This document shows positions 27,361 to 38,011 of a stretch of 64,000 nt of DNA, piece after piece. The translations under genes and the position numbers were made by a program. Numbering within the stretch: position 1 is the stretch's first letter; each line of letters begins with the position of its first letter. The stretch lies in contig LLEY01000023.1 of NCBI GenBank assembly GCA_001414485.1, forward strand, positions 124,001 to 188,000. Reading direction: 5' to 3'. Source of the stretch: Calycina herbarum (lineage: Eukaryota > Ascomycota > Leotiomycetes > Helotiales > Pezizellaceae). The notes under the pieces were generated by a model. That model made no database searches. It saw only the letters and a list, made by a program, of their open reading frames with translations, and was not told the origin of the DNA.

Positions 27361-30300
27361 TTATCTAAAGCTCTCTTCTTCTCTCTATTTACTACTGCTC
27401 CTAGGAAGGATTAGAATATCTATTGCGATTCTAACACGACACCTATGGTTTGTATAGACCGCCCGTAGATGCTACTAGCGTCTTATACAGCCCTACGTAC
27501 CCGCGCCCACCACCGCGTATAAGAGCCTGGGGCTCTTCTACCTATACCCTCTGTCCTTACAACTGAGTCGTCTACAACGATGTCTGCCAACCAGCCTACG
27601 GACGCTCAACAGCTTGCTATAGCCCTAGAACAGGTCCGCCTACTACGAGAATAACTAGACAACGTCCGTACCCCTCCGCGAGGGAATACCCTATCTGAAA
27701 CTGGATAACATAGGTTGTTTATAGTTAAGCTTAAGGATACTAAGCCCTTAATAGATAGCTCGTCTCTAACCTTCGACAACTAGAAGATCTAGATTAAGGA
27801 TAAGTTCCTTATTAACGCCTCTATGTTTAAGCTAGAGGAAGCAAAGATAGCTTACGTTTTTAACTATATAGCTAATATTACTTAGAAGTATCTTATACCC
27901 TGTTACTAGAAGGGACCTAAGCCGTTTTAGTCTATAAAAGAAATAATCGTATATCTTATAGATATCTTAGAGAACCTGTTTAAAGCGTAGGACGCCTATA
28001 TCGAATTCCGCCGGCTCGTTATAAGAGATAACGAGACTTTCGTAACCTTCTATACTTGCTTCTTATACCTTGCGGGTACTGGACGGATCTCGACAGACGA
28101 CTTACAGCCCGACTTATATAACAAGCTTACGCCACCTCTATAACAGTCTGTCTTACCATTCTTAGACGTCCTGCTTATAAGTACGGCCCTAGCAAACAAG
28201 TGTCGACTTGTTGATAAGAACTTACGAAGACTTCAGCTCCGTAGAAGCAACTTATAGACCGCTCGTCTCACCCCCCGGCCTGTAACTGCTACTACTACCT
28301 CCTGCCTAGCTGGAACTTTTACTACTACTTAAACTGCGTTCTATATAACCTCCCCTGCCCTGGCCCCCCGCCTTTATAGACTATCACGTAAACCGACGCC
28401 TGCTCATAAGGAACCGGACGACGCCTGCTTCAAGTGTAAGAGGACTAGGCACTATGCCTGCGAATGCCCTAAGAACTCTAAGCCTATTACGGACGTTAAT
28501 AAGCTTACAGAGCCTACGTCCGACTTAGAATAGTTAGAAAACGACTAAGTCTAGGGAAAGTCTCCCCTCTAGGCTTGCTTTACCGAGGTCTTGGCTAGTT
28601 AGCTATCGATCTAAGTTAGCTACTTAGAGGAAAACAGTTCACAGTCTCTTATAACCTAGTTTTTAATAGATACGGATTTAAAACCTCTGCTCTAGCTAAT
28701 ACTAGAGTAAACAGCTTTATACTTATTAGTATAAAGTTCGCTTAGAGACTGGCTCGCTTCTTCCCTTTAACTATTTATACTCTTCCTACTCCTATTACAG
28801 TTCACGGCTTTGACGGACAGAGTCGACAGTCTACGAACCGCTATATTATTCTTTACTTATATATAGACGGCTATAAACAGTATAACGTCCCTATAGTTCT
28901 CCTTAATACTAGCTATTAAGACCTTATTCTTAAGCGTATATAGTTTAACTAGCTTAACGTATAACTTAACCCCTGCTAGCGACGACTTATATAGCCTACA
29001 GATCTCCCTCCTTCTCCTAACCTTGTCTAGCTACGCCTCCTAGATCCTAGGATCCTATAGACTCGGCCCTTAAACCTAGATCACTAAGCTAACGCGGATC
29101 GCCGCGATCAGGCCCTAGAAGAACAGGTTATATATAAATACTAGGAAGACCTACAACTGTCTATAAGCCTTATTAACGAGCTGCCAGTCCCTCGGATCCT
29201 AGCGCGCCCGTCTACTACACCCCTAGCCGTACGTCATAGCGAGTACTAGAACTGCTAAAATAACTTACGAAATATAAACCGCGCTCTTATAGGTTTAGAT
29301 ATCCGTAAAGCCTCTATAGCGCGCCTAAAACGTGTACGCCTTAACCTGCCACTAGTAGACATCGCTGTTATCGGTACTACTATATATCGCTATAACCTAT
29401 AAGACACTGAAACTATGGCCTTTAGTACCTCTCTTTATAAGATCGATTACTTAATAGAAAAAAAGCTTACGGATTAAAAAGACGACTTACAGGTCTAAGA
29501 AAGCCTTCCCAGAGCCTACTAGGATCTCGTAGACGTTTTCTCTAAAGCTGCGTCTAATACTCTTCCCCCTCGTCGCCTATACGACTACAAGATCGAACTT
29601 ATAGACGAGAACGTAGACGACTTGTCCTATAGCCCCCTCCGCCACCAGTTAACGGACGAGCTCTGGGCTATAAAATAATACCTTGTTAAGAACCTTTATA
29701 AAGGTTTTATTAAGGCCAGCTAAGCCCCCTTTATAGCCTCGATTCTCTTTGTTAAGAAGTCTGACAGCTCTCTATAGTTCTATATTAATTACCGTAAGCT
29801 GAATAACCTAACCTGTAAGGACTAGTATCCTCTTCTGTTAATCGACGAAACTCTTGCTTGTCTAGGCAAGGCTTGTATCTTTATAAAGCTAGACATACGA
29901 CAAGCTTTTTACTAGATTTAGATTAACCCTGAGTCTAAGGAACTAATAACGTTCTAGACCTGTTATAGAGCTTATAAGTATAAAGTTATACCTTTCGGAC
30001 TAACTAACGGACCTATAACATATTAACGGTTTATAAACGACGTACTCTTCGACTATTTAGACGACTTTTGTACTACCTACCTTAACAATATTCTTATTTA
30101 CTCTAAGAACGAGCTAGACTATTAGGAACATGTCTATAAGGTCCTTTTACAGCTTTGTAAAGCTGGCTTATAGGCTAATATCAAGAAATCTGAGTTTAAC
30201 GTTACTCGTACAAAGTACCTAGGCTTCTATATAAGCACTAATAGGATTAAAGTAGACCTGGAAAAGATAGAAACGATCTGTAACTAGGAACGCCCTATTA

Positions 30301-32620
30301 TAGTCCGCGGTGTTTAGTCCTTTCTTAGCTTTTATAACTTCTACTAGAAGTTTATTCTCAACTACGAACGAGTCGCACACCCGTTAACAGCTCTAACTCG
30401 TAAAGACCAGCTGTTTTAGTAGACACCTGCTTGTTAGGACGCCTTCTCTAAGCTGAAGGCCCAGCTTATTAATGCACCTCTTCTTATACACTTTAATCCG
30501 TAATATAAGTCTATAGTTGAGACCGATTCCTCTGACGACGTCCTTAGTAGTATACTCCTTCAGTTACAGCCGAGTCAAGAGTAGCACCCTGTAGCTTACT
30601 TCTCTAAGATAATAATACCTGCTAAGATTAACTACCCGATTTATAATAAAGAGATACTAGCTATTATACGTTCTCTAGAAGCCTAGAGACCTAAGCTCGA
30701 AGAGTCTCTACACCAGATATAGGTCGTTTCAGACTATAAAGCTCTCGAGTACTTTATAACAACTAAAGCCTTGTCTAGCCGACAAGCCGCTGGGCTAAAA
30801 CCCTCTCTCGATTTAACTTCCTACTTACTTATAAGCCTAGTAGCTAGAATTAAGCGGATTCCCTTACTCGCTAGGACTAAGAAGTAGATAGTTAAATAGT
30901 AATAAAGATATCTACTTATATACAAGTCCTCTTACAGCCCGAGAATCTCGACTTATAGATTATTACAGACCTAGACTTAGACCCTTCTATAGATATTACA
31001 CCTGTTAGAGTAGCTAATAGACTATATAACTTAATTGATAATATCCTATAAGCTAATCGTACGAGTACGGGCCTTAACGCTCTCCACTAGTACGCTACGG
31101 ACGAACGCCCCAGCTAGACAACCTGTAACAGCCTCCTACTATACTAAGAACGGCTTATCCTACCTAAGGACGACGATCTCAAAGTACGCTTACTAAGCGA
31201 GGTTTATAATTAAGTCTTAGTAGCCTACCTTAGACAATCTAAGACCCTAAAGCTAGTTATAGACCGCTACTACTAGCTACACCTTCGTTTAGATATACAA
31301 CGATTCGTCTATAACTGCTAGACCTACCGTCGCTCTTATATGCCGCAAGACCGCCCCCCTAGACTCCTCAACCCCTTGCCTATCCCGGATCGCTTATAGT
31401 AATATATATTAGTTAATTTTAAGGAATTCCCTCCTAATAAGTCTAGGATAGATATGATTATTATCTTTATCTACTGGCTAAGTAAGAGATCTGTCTCTAT
31501 CCCTTACCTAAAGACTACGGACGTAAAAAAGACTACGCGGATCTACCTCGACCGTGTATAGCGCTATTATAGACTGTCAGATACTATTATCTCTAACCGC
31601 GGTCTATAATTCGTCTTAGAGTTCTAGTAAGAGTTTAACTAGATCCTAGGGACTAAGATTAAGCTATCTATAGCTGTATATGTATAAACTGACAGTTAAA
31701 CTAAGAATATAAACTAGTAGATTAACTAACGCCTTCGCTTGTTTATAAACTACTATTAAGATAACTAGTTTAAACTAATGCTGATTATAGACTATGCTTA
31801 AGCTACACTTCCCTAGGACTCGACGACTCTTCTGCCTATATAAATCGAGCTTGGTTACATGCTACGTACTAGCTTTGATTAGGTCCGCCAGAGCTCGGAA
31901 GAGCTAATAAGCGTCTGTAAACAGCTTTCATAAGACGAAGCAGTTGTGTACGCAACCTGTATATATAGCGCCTAGGAAACCGCCTATAAGAGAATCGAGG
32001 CTGCTTAGGAACGCTAGCGTAAGTAAGTAAACAAGCACCGGCGACTAGTAGACTTTGCTATAGGCGACAAGGTCTATATATCGACAAAGACGTAGAATAT
32101 AGACTGCCTAAGCTGTAAGCTCGACTAGCAGATAGCTGGTCTATATATAGTCCTAGAAAAGGTTAGAAACGCTTTCTAGGTCGATCTACCTCCGACAATT
32201 AAAATATAACCTGTAATCTTTATAGATAAGCTTTGTAAAGCTTCTAATAATCCGCTACTAGGCCAGCTATAAGAACTAGGACTGCCTATTATAGTTAACA
32301 GGTATAACGAATAGGATGTAGACTAAGTACTAGCCTCTAGAGGCTATTATAGAAAATTATAATACTAGGTTCAATAGATATAAAGCGAGCTAGACCTAGC
32401 CTAGTACCCAGCTTCTGACTTTATAGGCTGCCTATATAAGCTTTAAGAGTTTTATACTCTAAATCCTTCTCTCCTAAGGCCTCCTAGGTACTTAGTAGAA
32501 TAGTTATAGAGCTAGGAAGATAGTATAGACGAGCCGGAATATTATAAGGACAAGGATAAATTACCTATAAGGTAGTAGGTTCAGAGCTCGCAGGCGAGCT
32601 CTACTCAAAGGGGGGGGTAA

Positions 32621-32949
32621 TGTTACGGACCTGGCCACCGCCGAGCACGTGACTCGCGTACGGCTGCTCGCCGGCGTCCGCAAAGCCTGCTATTCCTAGC
32701 CTAGCCTAGAACCATTCCTACCTAGGCTAGGAACCATTTCTATAAACGGATCGACATTCCTATAACTTATCGATTCCTTAGCTATCTCTATATTATAGGA
32801 CCTCTAGAAGTCTCCTCTTTCCTTCTCTTCTCTTCTATAGCTTTAGATCTTCAATTGAACCACCTCTTACTTCTCTGATTATCCGCTACACCTGTATATA
32901 CTACAGGTAAGGATAACTACTAGAGGGCTAGCAGATTAGGTTTGTCACA
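32621..32949 (+). repeat. 3' LTR of element C
   Basis: It is 329 bp and the partner of 27032-27360. It is preceded by the purine tract AAAGGGGGGGG and followed directly by the CTTCG duplication and the rest of the B LTR. Confidence 0.95.
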
Positions 32950-33994
32950 CTTCGAGACTTAGTTATCTTTGTTTAGTTCGTTTAAGTTTCGTTACAAAGA
33001 GGTGCTTCTTATAGCCTATAACTCGACTATATTATTAGAGGAATTTGCTCGCTTATTTATTACTATATACTATAGCTTATATAGACTACTAAGAGTAATA
33101 GTGTCTAATAGAGGCCTGTAATTCATTAGACAAGTATAGAAGACGCTTTATAACTTCTTATAGATTAAACAACGGATCTCTACAGCCTTCTATCTATAAA
33201 CTAACGAGTTAATAAAACAAGCAAATACTAAAGTCGAGACACTTCTACAGCAGTAGATTAATATAGCTTAGGATAACTAGGCCGACTAGCTACTAGTAGT
33301 ACAGTTAGCTTTTAATAGACGGGATTTAATATTAACAAGTATAAGCTCTTTCTAACTTAGCTACGGCTATCTATTATAGACTATCGACCCTTTAACAGAC
33401 GTCGTAGTACTTATAAACATAAAAACACTAATTCAAAAGAGCGAAGCAATAGTAGCAAAGATTAAGGCTATTATAGAATAGGTATAATTATTAATAGCAA
33501 GGGTATAATAAGACTAGAAGACTTAAGCAAATCGTTTATAGAATACCGCTCCTATATATAAGGTTAGAGATAAGGTTTACTTAAGCTTACGGAATATATA
33601 GATAGACAGAGCTAGTAAGAAACTAGACACTCGATCCGCTAAGTTTATAGTTATCAAGGTTATTAGCCCGTCTATATATAGGCTAGACACCTTGCCTAGT
33701 ATCTATAATATCTTTAATATAGACTTATTAAGGCTAGCAGCTATAGACCCGCTGCCTAGTCAAATTATAGACGATGATCAACCACCTATAATATTAGTAG
33801 ACGATACTACAGAATAGTAAGTTAAAAGAATACTAAGTTAACGACAAAAGAAGCTCTTAGAGAAAGGCTCTCGTACTCGACTCGAGTATAAGGTTAAATA
33901 GATAGGATACGCAAACCTAACATAGGAACCTACTACTGAGTTAGAGGACACAGTAGCCCTAGACACCTACCTTTAAGAGCAGGAAGGGGGGTAA

Positions 33995-34236
33995 TGTCAA
34001 GGGTTACACCCGTGGAATAAGTCTCGGAGTACTCCAGCGACGCATTCACGTGACCTCGCTTAGCAACGCATAGACGTAACAGAACCTTCGAGAGTACCCT
34101 TAGCAGAACCCTCTAGAAAGAGCTAACTGAGTATATAAGTTAGCAAGGACTCTGGCTTAGAAAGGACAATCGAATCTTCTTGTACATAGACAGCCTCTGT
34201 AGTTCAATTCATTAGCACTTGCTACAAGCCCTGACA
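33995..34236 (+). repeat. 3' LTR of element A
   Basis: It is 242 bp, TGTCAAGGGTTACACC to CCCTGACA. It is less mutated than the 5' LTR and carries CACGTG at 34047. The AGAAC target duplication follows at 34237. Confidence 0.95.
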
Positions 34237-34249
34237 AGAACCACCTCTT

Positions 34250-34713
34250 TGTAACGAAACTCAAACGAACTAAACAAAGATGACTAAGTCTCGAAGGTTG
34301 GTATGCAGGTAAGAAGTACAGATGCGCCGGGTTGTTCACTTGGAAGTGAACTCGTTACTTATATCAAAGATGTCAAACAAGATGATAAGATTGATAACTA
34401 AAGTTGAGCACGAAGCTCCTATCTAATGGCAGACGTGCCAGTCTTATATAGAACCTTCGTTCATGTTTGGAGTCCTGCTTGGCAGGAGTCCCGAAGATGG
34501 AGTCCGACTCCATTTTCAGGGCTCCTCAAAACTGGACTCCATCACCTGACTGCTCCTAACCGAGTCACGTGATATAACTGTAATGAGATCCTCCAGGATT
34601 TCATGTCCTACCACATCCAATCCTTTCTTCTTTCCAGGGTTACAATAGTGCTCGTCCTGTCAGGGCGTCGCCTGGACTTCACTTTGTCACGTGCTGGCAC
34701 GTGATTCGTGACA
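34250..34713 (-). mobile_element. Element H: solo LTR of the B family, inverted, in element D
   Basis: It runs TGTAACGAAAC to TTCGTGACA, 464 bp. It is the reverse complement of a B-family LTR and has a perfect CTCTT target duplication (34245-34249, 34714-34718). It keeps normal CA and TG content where the B LTRs carry TA, so it is nearly free of RIP although it sits among mutated elements. It has three CACGTG sites (34566, 34688, 34698). The short minus-strand frame at 34157-34339 is a by-product of this LTR. Confidence 0.93.
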
Positions 34714-36246
34714 CTCTTCTCCTAGTACGAAAACAGCTAATTACTACGTGATTAGGTAATTACTATAACTACAAATGGCTAGATAATAAATAAATAAGCT
34801 CTAGATTAGATTATTCATTTCGATTAGTATATAAAGCTTTATATAAAGGGTATTTACTAGCTCTTTATACTTGATAGCTATAAAAGCTACTACTTAGTCG
34901 ATTTTAAGCTTTTTTATAAGAGTAATAATATTATTACTCTTTATATACTAGCTTATTCCTCTCATAGACTCTAGCTACTTAATATAGGATGTTATCAAGC
35001 GTTAAAAAGGTTGTATAGTGCCGAACTTAAGAAATTAATACGACTTTATATTATATATGTTTCTAAGGAGGATTTCTTATCTACATTCTATACTGCCTTT
35101 TATATAATAATAACTGAATTAAACATTCGAGGAGGGTTTCGAGGATCTGGCTTAGTGCTGTATAACTCAGATTCTGTGATTTTATAGCTTGATATACGTC
35201 TAAGGACTCTATTACGTCTATCTACCTTAGCAAGCCTCCTAGCTATTTAGGAACCAAAGACCCTAAATAACATAATAGAGGTATATTCCTAGATATTATA
35301 TATATAAAATAAGGTTGCATAATACTAAGATAGTTCTCTGACCTAGATTCTATATAGCCTAGACTAGCTTATAAAGGGTATACAGTGTATAATTACTAAG
35401 GTGGCTTTATTACGAGCTAAGAATGCTATACTTTGTACAGTAAATGATCAACTTAGTTAGCGTCGTCGTACGAAAAAGCGCCGATTACAGGAAGGAGGAT
35501 CACTTACTCTCTAAGATGCGCAAGATCTTGAGGTCCTAAGTAATATTAATTTGCAAGAATAAGTAATTTTGGTAGAAAATAGTGATTGTACGAACCTGAG
35601 TCTAGTACCTCGCTGGCGCTGTGGATTATATAGGGAACATGGCTATAACATACGAACTTGTCAAAAAGGAGAAGAAATATGTGAGGATTCTGATTCTGAA
35701 TACTGTAATTAATTTAATTAATTATGTCGTGAGATATTTAATAATTTGTAAAATGCCAAGAAAAAAAACCTATTTCGCTTGGGAGTCCAACTCGCTTGTG
35801 GACTACGTTAAGCTAAAATATATTATCTTTATAGTAAAAAGTAGTATATATTCTATAAAACTAAATAAAAACTTAAGACTTCTTCTCTCTCTTTCATCTC
35901 TAAAGATATATAACCTTAGAAAATTTCGCTAACTATTTATAGAAAGCTCTTACTAAACTCATCTAGCGCTTTTAATATATACCGATTTTAGGCCCGGCTC
36001 CCCCGAGCGTCGGTCCGAATCGGTCCGTGCTACTCGAGTCCTTACTTGAGTAGTACTCGAGTAGTGTTGAGTAGAGTAGAGTAGTATAAAAAGTCTCTTA
36101 GGTAGAGTAGAGTAGCAGTCACTACTCTACTCTACTCATTTAATACGCTGTTAATACATATCAACAAACCCAACCACGCCGAAAAAAAAACTCTCTAATT
36201 ACCAAAACTCAACAACCACCTCCACATTTTCCTCAAGAATCTCAAC

Positions 36247-36684
36247 ATGCAATTCCTCAACAGCCCAAAAATCCTCCTCCTCGCCTCCCTCGTCACCATA
36301 AACGCCCTCCCAGTCTTTCAAGGAACCTCAACCTCTCTCACCCCGAGGCATCTCGCCCCCTTAGCCGACAGAGCAGCACCCAATGTCGCCACCGCCGGGA
36401 AAGCAGCAAGCGACGCGAGCAAGGCCAGTAAAGCAAGTAAGGCGAGTAAAGCTAGCAAGGCAAACAGAGATCTTGAGTCTGTGGTTGAGAGAGCTGGACC
36501 TCCACCACCACCCGCTGCGAATAATGCCAACAATGCCAACAATAGACCTCCCCCTCCTCCGGCTGCCAACAACGTCAATAATCCAACAGCAGCACCTACA
36601 AATCCCAACAAACCAGCTGCCAAAAAGAACCCCAATGCAGCAAGTCAAGCAAGTGCAGATTCCAAGGCAAGCAACGCGAACTAA
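36247..36684 (+). CDS. Small secreted low-complexity protein (SKA repeats, proline and asparagine runs)
   Basis: This 145-residue frame has ATG in the context TCAACATGC. A hydrophobic signal peptide is seen at residues 1-20 (LLLASLVTINA, likely cleavage near NA-LP). Five tandem SKA tripeptides lie near residues 58-72, encoded by a 9-bp unit with synonymous third-position changes. They are followed by two proline-rich segments (PPPPPAANN) and NANNANN runs, then a Lys/Ala/Ser/Asn tail. There are no cysteines. I recognise no family; extracellular or cell-wall-associated function is inference. The start codon is only 97 bp from the end of transposon E, so most of its promoter is transposon sequence. 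Confidence 0.7.
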   Translation: MQFLNSPKILLLASLVTINALPVFQGTSTSLTPRHLAPLADRAAPNVATAGKAASDASKASKASKASKASKANRDLESVVERAGPPPPPAANNANNANNRPPPPPAANNVNNPTAAPTNPNKPAAKKNPNAASQASADSKASNAN

Positions 36685-38011
36685 AAGAGTCGTTATGAGC
36701 TGATTTGTTCTTGATGGTTTGATTCGGGAGTGGTTGATTGGTTTTTGGAGCGGTGTTGGTTGTTTGCTGGACTTGAGAACTTACATGAGAGATTGGGGAT
36801 TGGGAAGGTGGTGTGAGATGTAGCGCTCGATTGATTTTGGCAACTGAGATTTTGTTTTTCTTGCTTGTCCCCTTTCATGAAAGAAAAAAGTTAGAACAGA
36901 AAGGATACTTCATAGAATGCCTCACAGCCTTCATTACTGAACACATGTTTCAAATTCTCTTTCATCAATGATGACCTTAAATGACATGCCAAAGAAAGAG
37001 GCGATATGTGATAGACCGCAAGAAGTGGATTGAAAATATATCTGATCCTCTAAAGACACTGGCTGAAGGTCTCGAAAAGAAGTCTTAATCGAGAAGAGAG
37101 GAGCAAATAAATTCCGCAAACCACCCCTAGACATCAAGAGCTGGATGGGCGGTTGGGAAGTCAAACTGATATCCTGTTCCAACCAACTAATCCGCCGGTC
37201 TGTCTTGAGGTTGAGGTTGAGGTGACGAGCCCCAAGATGGCTCCTTTTCTCCTGCCTTCCTGCATCGGTCTCGACATGGCGACAGACATAAAAAGAACAC
37301 GAAGGGAAGACACGACCCTTAGGTCGCGTCCACCTAGAGGTAGGTAGGTAGTGTATGAGCCTCTCTCTGCCGCCCTTCCAAATAGATGATTTCTTGTTCT
37401 CGAAAATGAATCGCGGGGAGGCAAAACACAATCAACTAGGGGTAACCTAAAGGAGCGAGTTATAGAAGCGAATAAGAAACCGGGGAGGTGGAATTTGTAT
37501 CCTCAGCGCAAAAAATCCCAGCAATACTCGTAGTCAGTACTGCTTAAAGAGCGACAGCGACTTAAAACCACACAAAACTGCAAACCTGAGGGGGAATGAG
37601 ATCGGAGATCGGAGATCGGGCATCTCGGACCGCGGATCGGAAGGGCAGGGCTTCACCTTACAGGGTGGGAGTTTCTTTTGGTCAAGAGCTTCCTGATACT
37701 CACTCACTTGCTACTCCAATCACACACATCTTTTGTCGCCGGCGAGAGATTGTCCATTGATATAATTTCTTATGGCGGAGCATGCGAGCTCTTCGCACGT
37801 ACAACTATCTATGCGGTACCCCATCTCTGCCATCACCATTTGCACGACAATTTCTGGGTTCATGACCCCTCCTCTCGGACCACCAGGAAGACTCTGAGCA
37901 GCATTATATCCCCGCTCTGGGAGATCGCTTATAACTGACAATGTTGGGGTTGGTATTCCTGTTTCATATTGATTTATAATCCTCCAAAATACTGACTGCG
38001 ACAATCTACAG
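36685..38011. other. Intergenic region with TSC1 promoter and probable first exon
   Basis: It contains a GGAGATC tandem triplet near 37600, the stretch 37392-37432 that resembles 12528-12580, and a probable tiny first exon of TSC1 (proposed 37782-37798). The minus-strand frame 36934-37431 begins with TTG and has no known domain. Confidence 0.5.

Larger units (their letters stand above)
27032..32949 (+). mobile_element. Element C: chromodomain Ty3/Gypsy retrotransposon inserted in the 3' LTR of B (youngest full element)
   Basis: The LTRs are 329 bp (27032-27360, 32621-32949), TGTTACGGACC to GTCACA/GTCATA. The target duplication CTTCG is perfect (27027-27031, 32950-32954). Length is 5918 bp. 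The gag ATG is at 27580 (MSANQPTDAQQ). A complete CCHC knuckle, CFKCKRTRHYACEC, is at 28426-28467. Reverse transcriptase lies at about 29640-30250, with YLNN near 30080, consistent with G-to-A mutation of YLDD. RNase H and integrase follow, and a chromodomain near 32300-32440. A G-run before the 3' LTR (32609-32617) is the probable polypurine tract. Stops in all frames make it non-functional, but it is less AT-rich than A and B. Confidence 0.95.
20336..32996 (+). mobile_element. Element B: chromodomain Ty3/Gypsy retrotransposon inserted in the integrase of A
   Basis: The 5' LTR is 20336-20781 (446 bp). The 3' LTR is 26628-27031 continued at 32955-32996 after element C. The target duplication AAGAG is perfect (20331-20335, 32997-33001). 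The net length is about 6.74 kb. The gag ATG is at 20816 with a short open N-terminus (MSATSSTLRTALLRL). Also visible are a degraded zinc knuckle near 21650-21690, reverse transcriptase about 23380-24000 with YLDN (mutated YLDD) near 23712, integrase after about 24700 and a chromodomain near 25815-25955. About 650 bp of pyrimidine-rich non-coding sequence precede the 3' LTR. B disrupts the integrase core of A just after the DRLSK motif. Confidence 0.94.
15464..34236 (+). mobile_element. Element A: chromodomain Ty3/Gypsy LTR retrotransposon, host of further insertions
   Basis: The LTRs of 242 bp (15464-15705, 33995-34236) begin TGT(T/C)AAGGGTTA and end CTGACA or its mutated form CTAATA. The 5-bp target duplication AGAAC is perfect (15459-15463, 34237-34241). 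Net of insertions A is about 5.46 kb. Remnants in order are: degraded CCHC knuckle near 16849-16890, protease near 17140, reverse transcriptase about 18070-18640 with an intact YIDD motif near 18585, RNase H near 18900-19300, integrase 19500-20335 continuing at 33002 (SNRGL motif near 33110), and a C-terminal chromodomain near 33808-33975. All frames carry many TAG/TAA stops, so it is dead. Confidence 0.95.
14703..35808 (+). mobile_element. Element D: Fot1/Pot2-like Tc1-mariner (pogo) transposon, split by insertions
   Basis: The TIRs are about 50 bp, starting ACGTAGTCCACAAGCGAG at 14703 and inverted at the right end. They are flanked by TA on both sides (14701-14702, 35809-35810). Differences between the arms are transitions, with T/A in the left arm. 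Subtracting insertion A and solo LTR H leaves about 1.86 kb, close to the known size of Fot1/Pot2-type elements. The transposase is recognisable though full of stops: a YNFDET-type motif near 15275-15300 and GNRE near 15380 before insertion A; after solo LTR H, the GLxNYYNYK-like stretch and C-terminal RGGFRGSGLVLYN near 35130-35165. It is cut at 15463 by Gypsy element A. Confidence 0.88.
14553..36150. mobile_element. Element E: hAT-like non-autonomous DNA transposon (outermost layer)
   Basis: The ends are inverted CAGCGTATTAA (from 14553; complement ending at 36150), followed on both sides by subterminal runs of GAGTAG/CTACTC and the palindrome CTACTCGAGTAG. Flanks TTAATATA (14544-14551, then one extra G) and TTAATACA (36151-36158) look like an imperfect 8-bp target duplication, as in hAT elements. 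Without its insertion, E is about 490 bp (arms 14553-14700 and 35811-36150), too small to encode a transposase. The right arm keeps a GC-rich patch near 35990-36035. hAT assignment rests on TIR start and duplication length only. Confidence 0.65.

Noticed and set aside
34157..34339. 60-codon minus-strand frame
   Set aside because: It spans the border of the A 3' LTR and solo LTR H. It exists only because H is little mutated.
36318..36635. 105-codon minus-strand frame rich in Leu, Ala and Gly
   Set aside because: It is the antisense shadow of the SKA- and Pro/Asn-repeat gene at 36247-36684.
36934..37431. 165-codon minus-strand frame
   Set aside because: It starts at TTG rather than ATG and has no recognisable domain. 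Part of it overlaps the degenerate repeat similar to 12528-12580.
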